From positions 1 through 64,000 of the forward strand of contig SZOQ01000005.1 of NCBI GenBank assembly GCA_030272835.1: 64,000 bases of DNA. Reading direction: 5' to 3'. Positions within the stretch are counted from its first letter, which is position 1; the number at the start of each line of letters is the position of its first letter. The position numbers and the translations under genes are program-made. Source of the stretch: 2-12-FULL-60-25 sp003576745 (GTDB lineage: Bacteria > Patescibacteriota > Patescibacteriia > 2-12-FULL-60-25). Of the stretch, positions 45,555-54,046 are shown one piece after another. The notes beneath the pieces are model-generated. The model did not search any database. It was given only the letters and a program-made list of their open reading frames with translations, and was not told the origin of the DNA.

Positions 45555-45802
45555 CAGGAATAATGCAGAAGTCGCGCAGGACGTCGGGGGGAAGAGTACA
45601 TAGTTGCGTAGGACGTAGGGGGAGCATGATTCTATCCGAACCCCATAACCAATAACCCGTAACACGTTCCCTTTGCCCTTAACCCTTTGCCCTTGGGCCA
45701 GTACGTTCGTAGGTCCGTAAGACCGTAGGTTTGTAGGTAAGCGGTTTCATTTTAGACCCGAATCACGTAACCCGAGACCCGTTCCCCTTCCTTTGCCCTA
45801 AA
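45555..45802. repeat. Intergenic mosaic repeat, copy 12
   Basis: Contains AGTTGCGTAGGACGTAGGGG, core hairpin variant near 45614-45640, AACCAATAACCCGTAACACG, TTTGCCCTTAACCCTTTGCC and GTTCGTAGGTCCGTAAGACC. It lies between convergent genes. Confidence 0.87.
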
Positions 45803-47530
45803 TCAAAACTCCACAAATCCCTGCCCTTTGGCGCCTTCGTGCATACGCACAATGCAACCGTGCGCTTTTCGTTGAAGGAGGTGCTTAAGGTGTTTTTGGC
45901 GCTCGACGGCGAATTTTTTAAGGTTTCCCGCGTGTTTCTCTACAAGCATCGCCGCGTAATTCCCTCCGATATAATGCGGAAGAATGACATAGGTGGCACC
46001 CTCCGCATAAAGTTCTTCCGCTTCGGGAATGGTATGACCAAGGGCAATGAGCATGGCATTCGGGTTTGCCTTCCGTACCTTGTTCACAATGAACATATTT
46101 GCTTCAAAATCCGGCAGCGTCGAAATGACCAATTCGGTTTTTTTTAAATTGAGGGAATCCAAAAACTCGTTGTCTTCCGCGTCGCCGTATCGGTTCGGAA
46201 TGCCGCACGCCGCAAGGTGTCGGATGATAGCTGGATCAAAGTCGACGACCAAGAAAGATTTTTTTGATTTTTCTAGCGACGGCAGAAAATCGCTGCCAAC
46301 GCGGTGACATCCGAACAAAATGATGTCGAATCGCTCCATTGTCCCCCGTTCACGGTGCGTCCGTTTTCGTTCAAATACCCCTAGAATCGGTTCGAAAAAT
46401 GCATACAGGGATTCCGAATACAGGATCATGATGGTAGAAAACGAAATGGTGACGATGCCGACGATGGTGGCGAGAGAAAGGATTTCCGAAGGGATATGAG
46501 ACGCTTTGATGCCGAGAATGATGAGAATAAGGGAGAATTCGCTGATTTGTGCGACGGTCAATCCGGCCAAAAATCCCGTTTTTTTGTTGTAGCCGAGCAG
46601 GCCCATAAGAACCATAACGATGAGCGGATTCCCGATGAGAATAAAGGCGGAAAACGCGATCGCCGGCCACAGGAACTGATACAGGTTTGCAGGGGAGAGT
46701 TGTGACCCGAGAAGGATAAAGAATGTCACGATAAAAAAATCACGCAAAATTTTCATTTTTGCGCTTATTTCATAGTGGTATGGCGAAGCCGCGAGCGTGA
46801 CACCGGCCGCGAGCGCTCCGAGTTCTATGGAGAGACCTAAGCCATAGAAGATTGCCGCAAGCCCCACTCCCCAGCCGATGGTAAAAAGAAACAAGAATTC
46901 CTGGGATTTCGCGAAGACATTTGTAAGCAGGGGGAGAACGTAGGCGGCCATGATATACAGAATGCTTCCGATCAGGATTGCTTTTAGACCGACGTCCATC
47001 GCGATTGCGAACATACTGCCCTGTCCTTTTGCCGCGGACGCGAGGATGAGAAAGAAGGTGGCGAGCACGTCCTGGACGAGTAAAAATCCTATGGCGATTT
47101 TTCCGTAGAGCTTCCATGTGTCTTTTTTATCGAATAGAAGCTTGGAAATGATAATCGTACTGCTAAAGGTAAAGGCGACGGCAAGATAGATCGAAATAAT
47201 TGCGCTGAAGCCGAAGGCACGTCCGATGAAATAGCCGAAAATCGACGTAAACACTACCTGCCCGATTCCGGTGATGAGCGACACCTTGCCAACCTCGCGC
47301 ATGACTTGCGGATTCAGGCTCAATCCGACAATGAAGAGCAGCGCGGTGATCCCGAGTTGCGAAAAAACGGTAAGCGTTTCTTGTGACTTAATGATGTTTA
47401 GAACCGCAGGCCCCACGAGTATGCCCGTGATGATGTGTCCGAGAATGAGCGGCTGACGGAGCAACTGGAACACCAGCGCGACAGCCGCCGCGATGACGAT
47501 AATGAAGCTTATTTCAAAAAACGCCTCCAT
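45803..47530 (-). CDS. Kef-type monovalent cation:proton antiporter with RCK/TrkA-N domain
   Basis: A 575-residue protein from the ATG at 47530; further upstream the frame is repeat DNA. About 12 membrane helices (residues 5-390) show the CPA2 pattern LRQPLILGHIITGILVGP, LLFIVGLSLNPQVMREVG and FLLVQDVLATFFL. The C-terminal nucleotide-binding domain opens FDIILFGCHRVGSDFLPSL. By family it exchanges K+ or Na+ for H+ under control of bound nucleotide. Confidence 0.93.
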   Translation of the reverse strand: MEAFFEISFIIVIAAAVALVFQLLRQPLILGHIITGILVGPAVLNIIKSQETLTVFSQLGITALLFIVGLSLNPQVMREVGKVSLITGIGQVVFTSIFGYFIGRAFGFSAIISIYLAVAFTFSSTIIISKLLFDKKDTWKLYGKIAIGFLLVQDVLATFFLILASAAKGQGSMFAIAMDVGLKAILIGSILYIMAAYVLPLLTNVFAKSQEFLFLFTIGWGVGLAAIFYGLGLSIELGALAAGVTLAASPYHYEISAKMKILRDFFIVTFFILLGSQLSPANLYQFLWPAIAFSAFILIGNPLIVMVLMGLLGYNKKTGFLAGLTVAQISEFSLILIILGIKASHIPSEILSLATIVGIVTISFSTIMILYSESLYAFFEPILGVFERKRTHRERGTMERFDIILFGCHRVGSDFLPSLEKSKKSFLVVDFDPAIIRHLAACGIPNRYGDAEDNEFLDSLNLKKTELVISTLPDFEANMFIVNKVRKANPNAMLIALGHTIPEAEELYAEGATYVILPHYIGGNYAAMLVEKHAGNLKKFAVERQKHLKHLLQRKAHGCIVRMHEGAKGQGFVEF

Positions 47531-47534
47531 GGAT

Positions 47535-47788
47535 TTGAAGGGAGTATAGCAGGACAGGGAATGTGCCAGGAAGTAGGGAGTGAGAAGGTAGGTTGCGTGG
47601 TTTCGTAGGACGTAGGGCGTGAGTCGTGAGGTATGGGCCATGGGTTATGGGCCGTGAGCCATAAGCCCTGCGTCCCGACCCGTTCCCTTTTCCCTTAGCC
47701 CTTGGACAGTAGGTTCATAAGACCGTAGGTCATATGGTGTTCACCACAGATCCTAGATCCGATCCCCAAAACTCGTTCCCCTTAGCCC
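47535..47788. repeat. Intergenic mosaic repeat, copy 13
   Basis: Contains AAGTAGGGAGTGAGAAGG, TTCGTAGGACGTAGGGCG, CCATGGGTTATGGGCCG, TTCCCTTTTCCCTTAGCCC and GTAGGTTCATAAGACCGTAG. The tail of the pseudouridine synthase gene runs into more CCCTTAGCCCTT words. Confidence 0.86.
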
Positions 47789-48511
47789 TTAGCCCTTAGC
47801 CCTTTTCTCTCCTCTTTGCCTCTTTGCCGAACGAAGTAATCTAATTTCTGACGGTTTTAAATACCGCCACTGTCCAGGTGGGAGATGCTGCATTTTGAGC
47901 TCCCCGATGCGAATACGCATAAGTGAAACGACTTCATACCCGAGCGCTTCCATCATGCGCCTAATCTGACGGTTGCGGCCTTCGCGCACGGTCAGACGAA
48001 CGGTGCGCGGGCCTGTTTGTGTTGCTTTTGCCGGGAGCGTTCTTCCGTCGTCCAAATCAACGCCATGACGGAGCAACCGAATGCTCCGTTCATCGAAATC
48101 GCTGTTCACTTCCACGGCATATTCTTTCTCGTGTTCGAAACTCGGATGCATGAGCCGATTCGCAAGCTCTCCGTCATTCGTGATAATCAGCAGTCCGGAG
48201 GACGCCACATCCAGCCTGCCGACGGGATACGCGCGCCTGCTGATGCGTACGAGTTCCATGACATTCTGTTTGCTCCTGCGGTCCGCGGTTGTGATATAGC
48301 CGACCGGTTTATGAAGCATAATATACACCGGCCCCTCGCGTTTGCTTTCCGCCCGTCCTTTCACATTGACCTTGTCTCCTTCCTGAACAACATCGCCAAG
48401 CTTTGCGGGCCGATCGTTAATCAGCACTTTTCCGGCCTGGATCAGGCGGTCAGCTTCGCGACGGGAGCAATATCCCTGTTCTGCGAGGTATTTGTTGATT
48501 CGGACGTCCAT
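47789..48511 (-). CDS. rluB: Pseudouridine synthase, RsuA/RluB family
   Basis: A 240-residue enzyme. The N-terminal S4 RNA-binding domain (MDVRINKYLAEQGYCSRREA) is followed by the synthase core. The catalytic aspartate lies in YPVGRLDVASSGLLIITNDG near residue 100, with VREGRNRQIRRMMEALG near 180. It isomerises a uridine in ribosomal RNA, most likely 23S. The C-terminus is basic and slightly extended. RluB versus RluE/RsuA cannot be settled by eye. Confidence 0.9.
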   Translation of the reverse strand: MDVRINKYLAEQGYCSRREADRLIQAGKVLINDRPAKLGDVVQEGDKVNVKGRAESKREGPVYIMLHKPVGYITTADRRSKQNVMELVRISRRAYPVGRLDVASSGLLIITNDGELANRLMHPSFEHEKEYAVEVNSDFDERSIRLLRHGVDLDDGRTLPAKATQTGPRTVRLTVREGRNRQIRRMMEALGYEVVSLMRIRIGELKMQHLPPGQWRYLKPSEIRLLRSAKRQRGEKRAKG

Positions 48512-48569
48512 AGTTCACGTGTAGTATGTGATATTTTCTGTTTTGGCAACAGGGATGGAAGGCAATATC

Positions 48570-48700
48570 GGGATCCAGGGCAAAGGGCTAAAGAAACGGG
48601 TTACCGGTTATTGGTTATGGGGTTCGGGGAGAATTATGCTCCCCCTACGCAACCACGTCCTCTTCCCCCTACGTCCTACGTACTTTCCCATTCGCAAACG
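48570..48700. repeat. Intergenic mosaic repeat, copy 14
   Basis: Inverted orientation: AAACGGGTTACCGGTTATTG, GGGGTTCGGGGAGAATTATG (hairpin 48624-48648), CCCTACGCAACCACGTCC and CCTACGTCCTACGTAC. Confidence 0.87.
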
Positions 48701-48713
48701 TGTTTTAAAATGG

Positions 48714-48738
48714 AAAAGCCCCGCCCGACGGGCAAGGC
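48714..48738 (-). terminator. Terminator of the 48743 gene
   Basis: On the minus strand, stem GCCTTGCCC/GGGCGGGGC with two G-T pairs and a 3-base loop, followed by TTTTCC. Confidence 0.7.
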
Positions 48739-48742
48739 TCTC

Positions 48743-49264
48743 TTAGGCCGATCCGATCGAGCCGATAGGATCTAAGGCGTAATGCAGGTGACGCAGACGC
48801 TCTCCTTTTCGGAAGGGAAAGACGATCTGCAGTCCGAGGGAATCTTCGTAGCAGACCACGGGACCGCGGTCCATCATGCGATGAAGGAGTTTCTCTCGTA
48901 TCCGGTCAAGAAACGGCTTGTCGAGATAGAACACCGAGAAGGTATGGCAAAATTCACGCGGTGTTTTTTGCTCTTCATCGTGAAACAGGTTCAAGGCAGC
49001 GCGCGCGTGCACGTCCTTCCGAAACGTGTAGTCGAACTCCACGTAGAGAACAGGGAAGAATCCTCGCGCCAGGGACAGCTCTTCCGTAAAGTCCGCTGCG
49101 GGAATGGGCAGGATCGGCCCGCGTTCGCAATGCGAAATCAGGGCGCGCAGAATGCTTTCTTGAAAAGACGTCTCACCGAATACCAGTGTGTTTCGTCTGT
49201 AAAACTGAAAGAGCCTGTCGTGAACTTCCTGAAGATCCATGACGACACCGAAGTTGAACATCAT
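48743..49264 (-). CDS. Unrecognised 173-residue protein
   Basis: A soluble mixed alpha/beta protein without signal peptide. Segments such as VHDRLFQFYRRNTLVFGETS, FFPVLYVEFDYTFRKDVHA and PVVCYEDSLGLQIVFPFRKG look well folded. No motif or family is recognised. It is a single gene with its own terminator and AT-rich upstream DNA that could hold a promoter. Confidence 0.55.
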   Translation of the reverse strand: MMFNFGVVMDLQEVHDRLFQFYRRNTLVFGETSFQESILRALISHCERGPILPIPAADFTEELSLARGFFPVLYVEFDYTFRKDVHARAALNLFHDEEQKTPREFCHTFSVFYLDKPFLDRIREKLLHRMMDRGPVVCYEDSLGLQIVFPFRKGERLRHLHYALDPIGSIGSA

Positions 49265-49357
49265 TTCGAATTCTTTGTCAATAACATTCCTGCAGGTTGC
49301 AGATGATGAATTATGATACGCGAAAACACTGCAATGAAATTTTAATCAATGTTCCGT

Positions 49358-49382
49358 AAAGCCCGGGAATATCCCGGGCTTT
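49358..49382 (-). terminator. Hairpin terminator of the exported-protein pair
   Basis: A 10-bp stem AAAGCCCGGG/CCCGGGCTTT with a 5-base loop, 10 bases after the stop at 49392. Confidence 0.7.
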
Positions 49383-49391
49383 CGTGCGAAA

Positions 49392-49655
49392 TCAGTAGAG
49401 CTGATTCGCTTGCTCTTGCAGAGCTTTGATATCGTTTTCAATCGGTTCAAGCTTTTCTCCTTCAAGTTCGGCTTCTAAATCATCCACATCCGATTCTTGA
49501 GTTTTTTCCGGAACAACGCGCTCCGCAACGGGCTCTACAGCTCCGGGGGCTGGCGTCGGCAGGGACTGCGGTTGTGATGAGGAAGGCGAGAGGCACCCTT
49601 GTCCTAGGGCGGTCAAAAGACCGGCCACGGCAAGGAATGCGGCGAATTGTTTCAT
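49392..49655 (-). CDS. Small acidic lipoprotein-like protein
   Basis: An 87-residue protein from the ATG at 49655; an ATG at 49670 would overlap the upstream stop. The signal peptide (KQFAAFLAVAGLLTALGQGC) ends in a cysteine preceded by Gly, a loose lipobox. The mature part is Pro/Ser-rich and then acidic with a short coiled-coil tail (IKALQEQANQLY). Four bases separate it from the upstream exported coiled-coil gene, so they form a pair at the envelope. Confidence 0.6.
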   Translation of the reverse strand: MKQFAAFLAVAGLLTALGQGCLSPSSSQPQSLPTPAPGAVEPVAERVVPEKTQESDVDDLEAELEGEKLEPIENDIKALQEQANQLY

Positions 49656-49659
49656 AGAA

Positions 49660-50340
49660 TTATTCTTCATCCCCTTCCGCTGAAGCGTCGTTGAAACTTT
49701 TTGCCGCATCTTTCAAGGCCATAAGTGCAGAACGTACGGAATTTTTCGCTGTTTTGAGCGAATCGTTCCGAAGCGCCTGATGATCCCTGTTCATTTGACT
49801 CACAAGACCGGCAAAGGTTTTGCCGATGGGCTCCGTGCTATTCTGATCAAGGCTGTACACCTTATCTTTTTGTGCAAGCACGGCCTCCTTAGCATTCGAA
49901 ATGTCTCCTTGTGCGTTCGCTATCGCGGTCGTGACCGCTGAGATATCGGCTCCCTTGTTTTTGAGGGCTGATGCGCGTTCCTCGATTTTGCCGAGAAGGT
50001 TTTCGTTCTTTTCAAGAAAACGAAGCTCATTGTTCGCATGCGTATCGTTCACGGCATTCAGGCGTTCCGCGAGATTTTCCGCAATTACCTGCTTCCGTTC
50101 GTCCGGGACGTTCTCAAGCCTTTCTTTGAGGCGTTCCCGCATCGATTGGAGTTTGTCCTGACGTCGTTCTTTTACTGCCTCCCAACGCTTTAAGAATTCT
50201 TCGCGGCGATCCATGAGTCGTTCACGAACAGTGGGTGAAGCAACAACGTCCATACCCTGCAGTAGGGTAGGCATTTGAGATGGCTGGCCTTGAATGAGCG
50301 CGAGACTCATTACGCCAGCTGTTAATGCTGGTAGAAACAT
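49660..50340 (-). CDS. Exported coiled-coil protein
   Basis: A 226-residue protein with a short hydrophobic N-terminus (FLPALTAGVMSLALIQ). A long charged helix follows, rich in R, E and K (RREEFLKRWEAVKERRQDKL, RLKERLENVPDERKQVIAEN). The last third is an Ala/Asn-rich helix (VTTAIANAQGDISNAKEAVL). Such proteins are frequent in CPR genomes without assigned function. It is adjacent to a lipoprotein-like gene and may interact with it. Confidence 0.65.
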   Translation of the reverse strand: MFLPALTAGVMSLALIQGQPSQMPTLLQGMDVVASPTVRERLMDRREEFLKRWEAVKERRQDKLQSMRERLKERLENVPDERKQVIAENLAERLNAVNDTHANNELRFLEKNENLLGKIEERASALKNKGADISAVTTAIANAQGDISNAKEAVLAQKDKVYSLDQNSTEPIGKTFAGLVSQMNRDHQALRNDSLKTAKNSVRSALMALKDAAKSFNDASAEGDEE

Positions 50341-50384
50341 ATGTTTGGTTAAGGATATTTTACGTGTGTATTATACAGAATAGT

Positions 50385-50526
50385 GTTATGGGCGTTACGT
50401 TGGGGTTGCGTAGGGGGAAAGGGTGCGTAGTTGCGTAGGACGTGGGCCATGGGCAGTAAGCCATGTGCCCGTAACCCGAACCCCGTAACCAGTAACCAGT
50501 AACCAATAACCCGTTTCTCCTAAGTC
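50385..50526. repeat. Intergenic mosaic repeat, copy 15
   Basis: Contains GCGTAGTTGCGTAGGACG, GTGGGCCATGGGCAGTAAGC, CCCGTAACCCGAACCCCG and three staggered AACCAGTAACC-type units. It lies just downstream of the Gmad2-type gene stop. Confidence 0.86.
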
Positions 50527-51231
50527 CTACGGCGCAATAGTCTCCCATCCTTCCGGCACATCGCATGGCGTCGGAAAGTCGCGTACTTCTCCGGTCTCCG
50601 GATTTTTCGCAGTCGCGATCACTTGTATGCATATTTGGTCCGACGGTTTTTCCGTGGATGACGTTTTTCCGAAACGGACGGGTATTTCAACCTGTGCATC
50701 GTATTCGGGCAATCCGGAGGGGTTATCCTTTATAAGAATGAGCGTTCCTGTTGCTGTTTTTGCATCGAATACGAGCTCCACGGCGAAAGGTACGAAATCT
50801 TCGGTCATCCACTCCCCTTCTGCCTGTGCGGGTTCAATGGCAAGCGTTTCCCCGTTTGCATCCAAAAGCTGAACCGGAAAACTGGCTTCGAAATACCATG
50901 TTCCTCTCGCTCGACCGCTTATCGTAAGCGGCGATGTTACCGATATACCCGGTCGGGGGTGGTCAATCTGAATCATGTTTGTATACGGAAGTTCGTTTCC
51001 GATGTCGCGCGTAAAACTGCGCCCGTCCGGCGTCAGGCATCGTTCAGGATAGCTTTCTAAAATCGGATATCCAGCCGCGGCGCATTCATCGAACGATGTT
51101 ACGGCCGCCATGGGGTATTGCGGTGGCAGCGAAATCTGCTGGCGTACGTTCAGGGCAATCAGAGTAACGGCGACGCCGATGAGAACGATCGCGGTCACGA
51201 GTATGGGGAGGATTGGTTTGAGGGTTTTCAT
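50527..51231 (-). CDS. Membrane-anchored Gmad2-type immunoglobulin-like protein
   Basis: A 234-residue protein with one N-terminal helix (about 6-28). A small Cys-containing segment follows (SFDECAAAGYPILESYPERC), then a Gmad2 beta-sandwich (ISVTSPLTISGRARGTWYFE, FPVQLLDANGETLA). Gmad2 domains occur in spore-germination and many CPR surface proteins and probably bind other envelope parts. A further Cys pair near the end (ICIQVIA, TPCDVPEGW) may form a disulfide. Confidence 0.78.
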   Translation of the reverse strand: MKTLKPILPILVTAIVLIGVAVTLIALNVRQQISLPPQYPMAAVTSFDECAAAGYPILESYPERCLTPDGRSFTRDIGNELPYTNMIQIDHPRPGISVTSPLTISGRARGTWYFEASFPVQLLDANGETLAIEPAQAEGEWMTEDFVPFAVELVFDAKTATGTLILIKDNPSGLPEYDAQVEIPVRFGKTSSTEKPSDQICIQVIATAKNPETGEVRDFPTPCDVPEGWETIAP

Positions 51232-51235
51232 AGGT

Positions 51236-51460
51236 TACGAAGGACGTAGTTGCGTAGGACGTGGGGCGTGGGTCGTGAGATATGGGTCGTGAGTCGTGAG
51301 GTATGCTGAAAGTGCGTAGTTGCGTAGGGCGTAGGGGGAAGAGGACGTGGTTGCGTAGGGGGAGCATAATTCTCCCCGAACCCCGAACCCCGAACCCATA
51401 ACCCGTAACGTTTCCCTTTGCCCTTCCTAATTGCTAAGAGCTCTCACCCACAATCTTTCC
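51236..51460. repeat. Intergenic mosaic repeat, copy 16 (inverted twin of copy 20)
   Basis: Contains AGTTGCGTAGGACGTGGGGC, CGTAGGGGGAAGAGGACGTG, core hairpin at 51357-51378, three CCGAACC units, ACCCGTAACGTTTCCC and CCTAATTGCTAAGAGCTC. From about 51313 to 51443 it is nearly the exact reverse complement of 57229-57360. Confidence 0.9.
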
Positions 51461-51464
51461 GCGC

Positions 51465-51938
51465 CTATCCAAGCCATACTCCTGTCCATTTTATGTTCTT
51501 CCATCGCTTGAGCTTTTGGAGTTTTCCGTCCAAACCGTACACGCGGCCGGCGCGCGTGGCAATAAAATAGCCGAGGAGAAGCGCATAAATCACATGCGAG
51601 TCAACGAATAAACTGTTTGCGTCCGGGTATGGGAATTTTAGGCGCGCAAAGTAATACAGCGCCATAAGCAATATTCCAAAAAAGGACGATAGCCTGACGA
51701 AAAGGCCGGTAATAAGCGAGAGGCCGATAAGAAGCAGTCCCCATTCGTTTAGGAAATTCGTTACGGGGAGCATGGCAGGGCTCGCCCACCAGGCAAAAAA
51801 GCTCTGGAAGGTTTCGGCCTTTTGCAGGAACCCGCCCGCTGACCAGGTCGGATCAGCGACCTTGGAAATGCCCGCCCAAAAAAAGACCCATCCTAAAGAC
51901 ATGCGGAGGAATACGAGAAGAAGGTTTGGAGTTTTCAT
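51465..51938 (-). CDS. DoxX/DoxD-type membrane protein
   Basis: A 157-residue protein from the ATG at 51938. Four membrane helices, opening LLLVFLRMSLGWVFFWAGIS then KVADPTWSAGG, match the DoxX/TQO small-subunit pattern. Later LNEWGLLLIGLSLITGLFVR and SHVIYALLLGYFIAT fit too. Such proteins are tied to quinone redox or thiosulfate oxidation. Position after the VKOR-like and ABC genes suggests a redox or envelope role. Confidence 0.8.
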   Translation of the reverse strand: MKTPNLLLVFLRMSLGWVFFWAGISKVADPTWSAGGFLQKAETFQSFFAWWASPAMLPVTNFLNEWGLLLIGLSLITGLFVRLSSFFGILLMALYYFARLKFPYPDANSLFVDSHVIYALLLGYFIATRAGRVYGLDGKLQKLKRWKNIKWTGVWLG

Positions 51939-51942
51939 ATGA

Positions 51943-52644
51943 TTAGCGTTTTTTATGATGTGATGGTTCAAATCTTTCTATACTTCCATCGAGGAGATGC
52001 ATTATTCGGTCACCAATTTTCGCATACTCCTGCTCGTGATTCACCATCACGATGGTTTGGCCATGATAATGCAAATCAAGAAACGCATCCATTACCTGAT
52101 CGGAATTTACCGTATCGAGGTTTGCCGTTGGTTCATCGGCGAACAGAATCGCCGGCGTATGCGCAATGGCGCGCGCAATACTTACCCGCTGCTGTTCCCC
52201 GCCGGAGAGCTGGCCGGGAAGATTATCGAGGCGGTGACCTACGTTTAGCTTTTCGAGAGCCGCTTTCGCCATTTCTCTTGCCACGGCTTTTCCAAAGCCG
52301 CGCATGATATTCGGAACCATCACGTTTTCGATTGCCGTTAAATCGGGGAGAAGCGCGTATTCCTGAAAAACGTAACCGAGATAATTCAAACGGAGTGCCG
52401 TCCGTTCTTTGGATCCGAGATCGGTAACGCAGAGTTTGCCGTAATGAATGCTGCCGGATGTCGGTCGATCGAGCAGGGAGAGCTGATAGAGAAGCGTTGA
52501 TTTTCCGGAGCCGCTCGGTCCGATGACGGAGAGGAATTCCCCCTTATACACGTCAAACGTCAAATTTTTTAAAACTTTCGTGACAATATGTCCGCTTTGG
52601 TAGTTTTTGACGAGATGTTTTACCTTGATGAGCGTTTCCTTCAT
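51943..52644 (-). CDS. ABC transporter ATP-binding protein, LolD/MacB type
   Basis: A 233-residue ATPase with Walker A GPSGSGKST near residue 42, Q-loop GYVFQEYALLPDL, signature LSGGEQQRVSIARA near 146, Walker B ILFADEPTANLD and the switch His in MVNHEQEYA. Sequence type is that of MacB/LolD ATPases partnered with FtsX-like permeases. The cognate permease is the next gene upstream. It ends four bases before the DoxX gene starts. Confidence 0.92.
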   Translation of the reverse strand: MKETLIKVKHLVKNYQSGHIVTKVLKNLTFDVYKGEFLSVIGPSGSGKSTLLYQLSLLDRPTSGSIHYGKLCVTDLGSKERTALRLNYLGYVFQEYALLPDLTAIENVMVPNIMRGFGKAVAREMAKAALEKLNVGHRLDNLPGQLSGGEQQRVSIARAIAHTPAILFADEPTANLDTVNSDQVMDAFLDLHYHGQTIVMVNHEQEYAKIGDRIMHLLDGSIERFEPSHHKKR

Positions 52645-52689
52645 ACTTCGCGTGTTTTGCGTTTTCTGATCGTTCGTCCGGCTATGGAA

Positions 52690-52753
52690 TAAGCCTCACG
52701 GTATCTTCCCTCCTATTCCCCACTCATCCTACGCCTTCCCTACTTCCCACTTC
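52690..52753. repeat. Short mosaic repeat, copy 17
   Basis: A reduced copy: TCCCTCCTATTCCCCACTC, ATCCTACGCC, CCTACTTCCCACTTCC. It splits the permease and ATPase genes of one operon. Confidence 0.65.
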
Positions 52754-54040
52754 CTACCTCCCCAAAATTGCATCTAATGTATTTCCATGCACAATGCGTC
52801 TGGCGGGAAGATAACCTGCAATGAACGTGACAGCCAGAAGAATGCCGCTTCTGATAAGAATACCGCTCGTTGTTACACTTAAAATTCCGTCGGAAAAAGG
52901 GAAGTCTATGGGATTTTTATCGAAATACGGGTCAAGTACCAGGATCATGGCTACACCTACCCCGATGCCGACCAGGGCATAGAAGACAGCTTGAAGGACA
53001 TACGCGATTTCTATGGAACGCTCGGTAACCCCGATGCCTTTCAGAATGCCGATAAATTTACGGCGCGTGACAGCATTGATAAACGTGATGATAAAGACGG
53101 TGACGGCGGCTACGAGCAGCGCGATGCCGCCGATAATATTCGCGATAAGCGCGAAGGTTCCCGTGACTTCCGAAAAGAAACTCCCCATACTTTCGCGCGC
53201 CGTTTTTATGCTGGCTCCGCTCCCATAATGCTTCGCCTTCATGCGGTTGACCCAGGCTTCCGGATCCGCGCCCGGCTGAAGTGAAATGGCGATTTCGCCG
53301 GCATTCAGATTAAATTTGTCCGTAAGGGCAAGAAGCTGGCGATCGAGGATATAGGCGCGCCTCGCCACAGGGTCGATTTTGCTGAAAACGATGCCGATCA
53401 CGCGGAATTCGCGCGTGCTCGTTCCGAAGCTTACGGTAACCTTGTCGCCAAGCTCGACATTGCGCAAGATGCCGCGTTCAATCGGTACATCGAAATACTG
53501 CTGGAGGAGACGATTGCCAAGCACGATGCCGTTCGTGTCGGTGGGTTCCAGCCAGCGTCCGGCGATAATCTGCTCGTCGAGTTTTGTCACACTATTCTCA
53601 TTTGCGGGATTGAGCCCTACGATGGTGGTTCCCGTTTCATTAGGGACGTCTTTAAGATTCGAACGCGCCGGCACGGACGCAATGAATCCCGACGCCGTGT
53701 ACCGTCTTGAAATGGAGGTCACATCAGGGTCATGCCGAAGATCGTTCATAATCTGTTCCGTGTTCTCAACCCGGTCGCGCGTTATAAGCGGAGAAATGAA
53801 AATATCGCCCGAATAACTCAAGCGGTATGTGGTTTCCGATCCCTCAATGAGTCCTACGAGGATTCCGTTCACGAGAAGCAGGTTCAGAACCGTTAGAATT
53901 TGAATGGAGATAATGAGAAGACTTGTGCCGAGACTTGCGCGTTTTACGGCTCGAATAGCCAGGAACAGGGCAAGAGTAATGTCGCGCGGCAGGGAAAGAA
54001 AGCCGTTCTTTCGGAGAGCCTTCCCGTCAAAGGTCTTCAT
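52754..54040 (-). CDS. FtsX/MacB-type ABC transporter permease
   Basis: A 428-residue permease with an N-terminal helix (about 35-62). A periplasmic-type domain of about 200 residues follows (RVENTEQIMNDLRHDPDVTS, GRWLEPTDTNGIVLGNRLL). The three C-terminal helices carry the FtsX signature region (ITFINAVTRRKFIGILKGIG). With the ATPase at 51943 it forms a MacB/Lol-like transporter. The family exports lipoproteins, peptides or works mechanically. The substrate is unknown. Confidence 0.9.
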   Translation of the reverse strand: MKTFDGKALRKNGFLSLPRDITLALFLAIRAVKRASLGTSLLIISIQILTVLNLLLVNGILVGLIEGSETTYRLSYSGDIFISPLITRDRVENTEQIMNDLRHDPDVTSISRRYTASGFIASVPARSNLKDVPNETGTTIVGLNPANENSVTKLDEQIIAGRWLEPTDTNGIVLGNRLLQQYFDVPIERGILRNVELGDKVTVSFGTSTREFRVIGIVFSKIDPVARRAYILDRQLLALTDKFNLNAGEIAISLQPGADPEAWVNRMKAKHYGSGASIKTARESMGSFFSEVTGTFALIANIIGGIALLVAAVTVFIITFINAVTRRKFIGILKGIGVTERSIEIAYVLQAVFYALVGIGVGVAMILVLDPYFDKNPIDFPFSDGILSVTTSGILIRSGILLAVTFIAGYLPARRIVHGNTLDAILGR

Positions 54041-54046
54041 GCGTCA

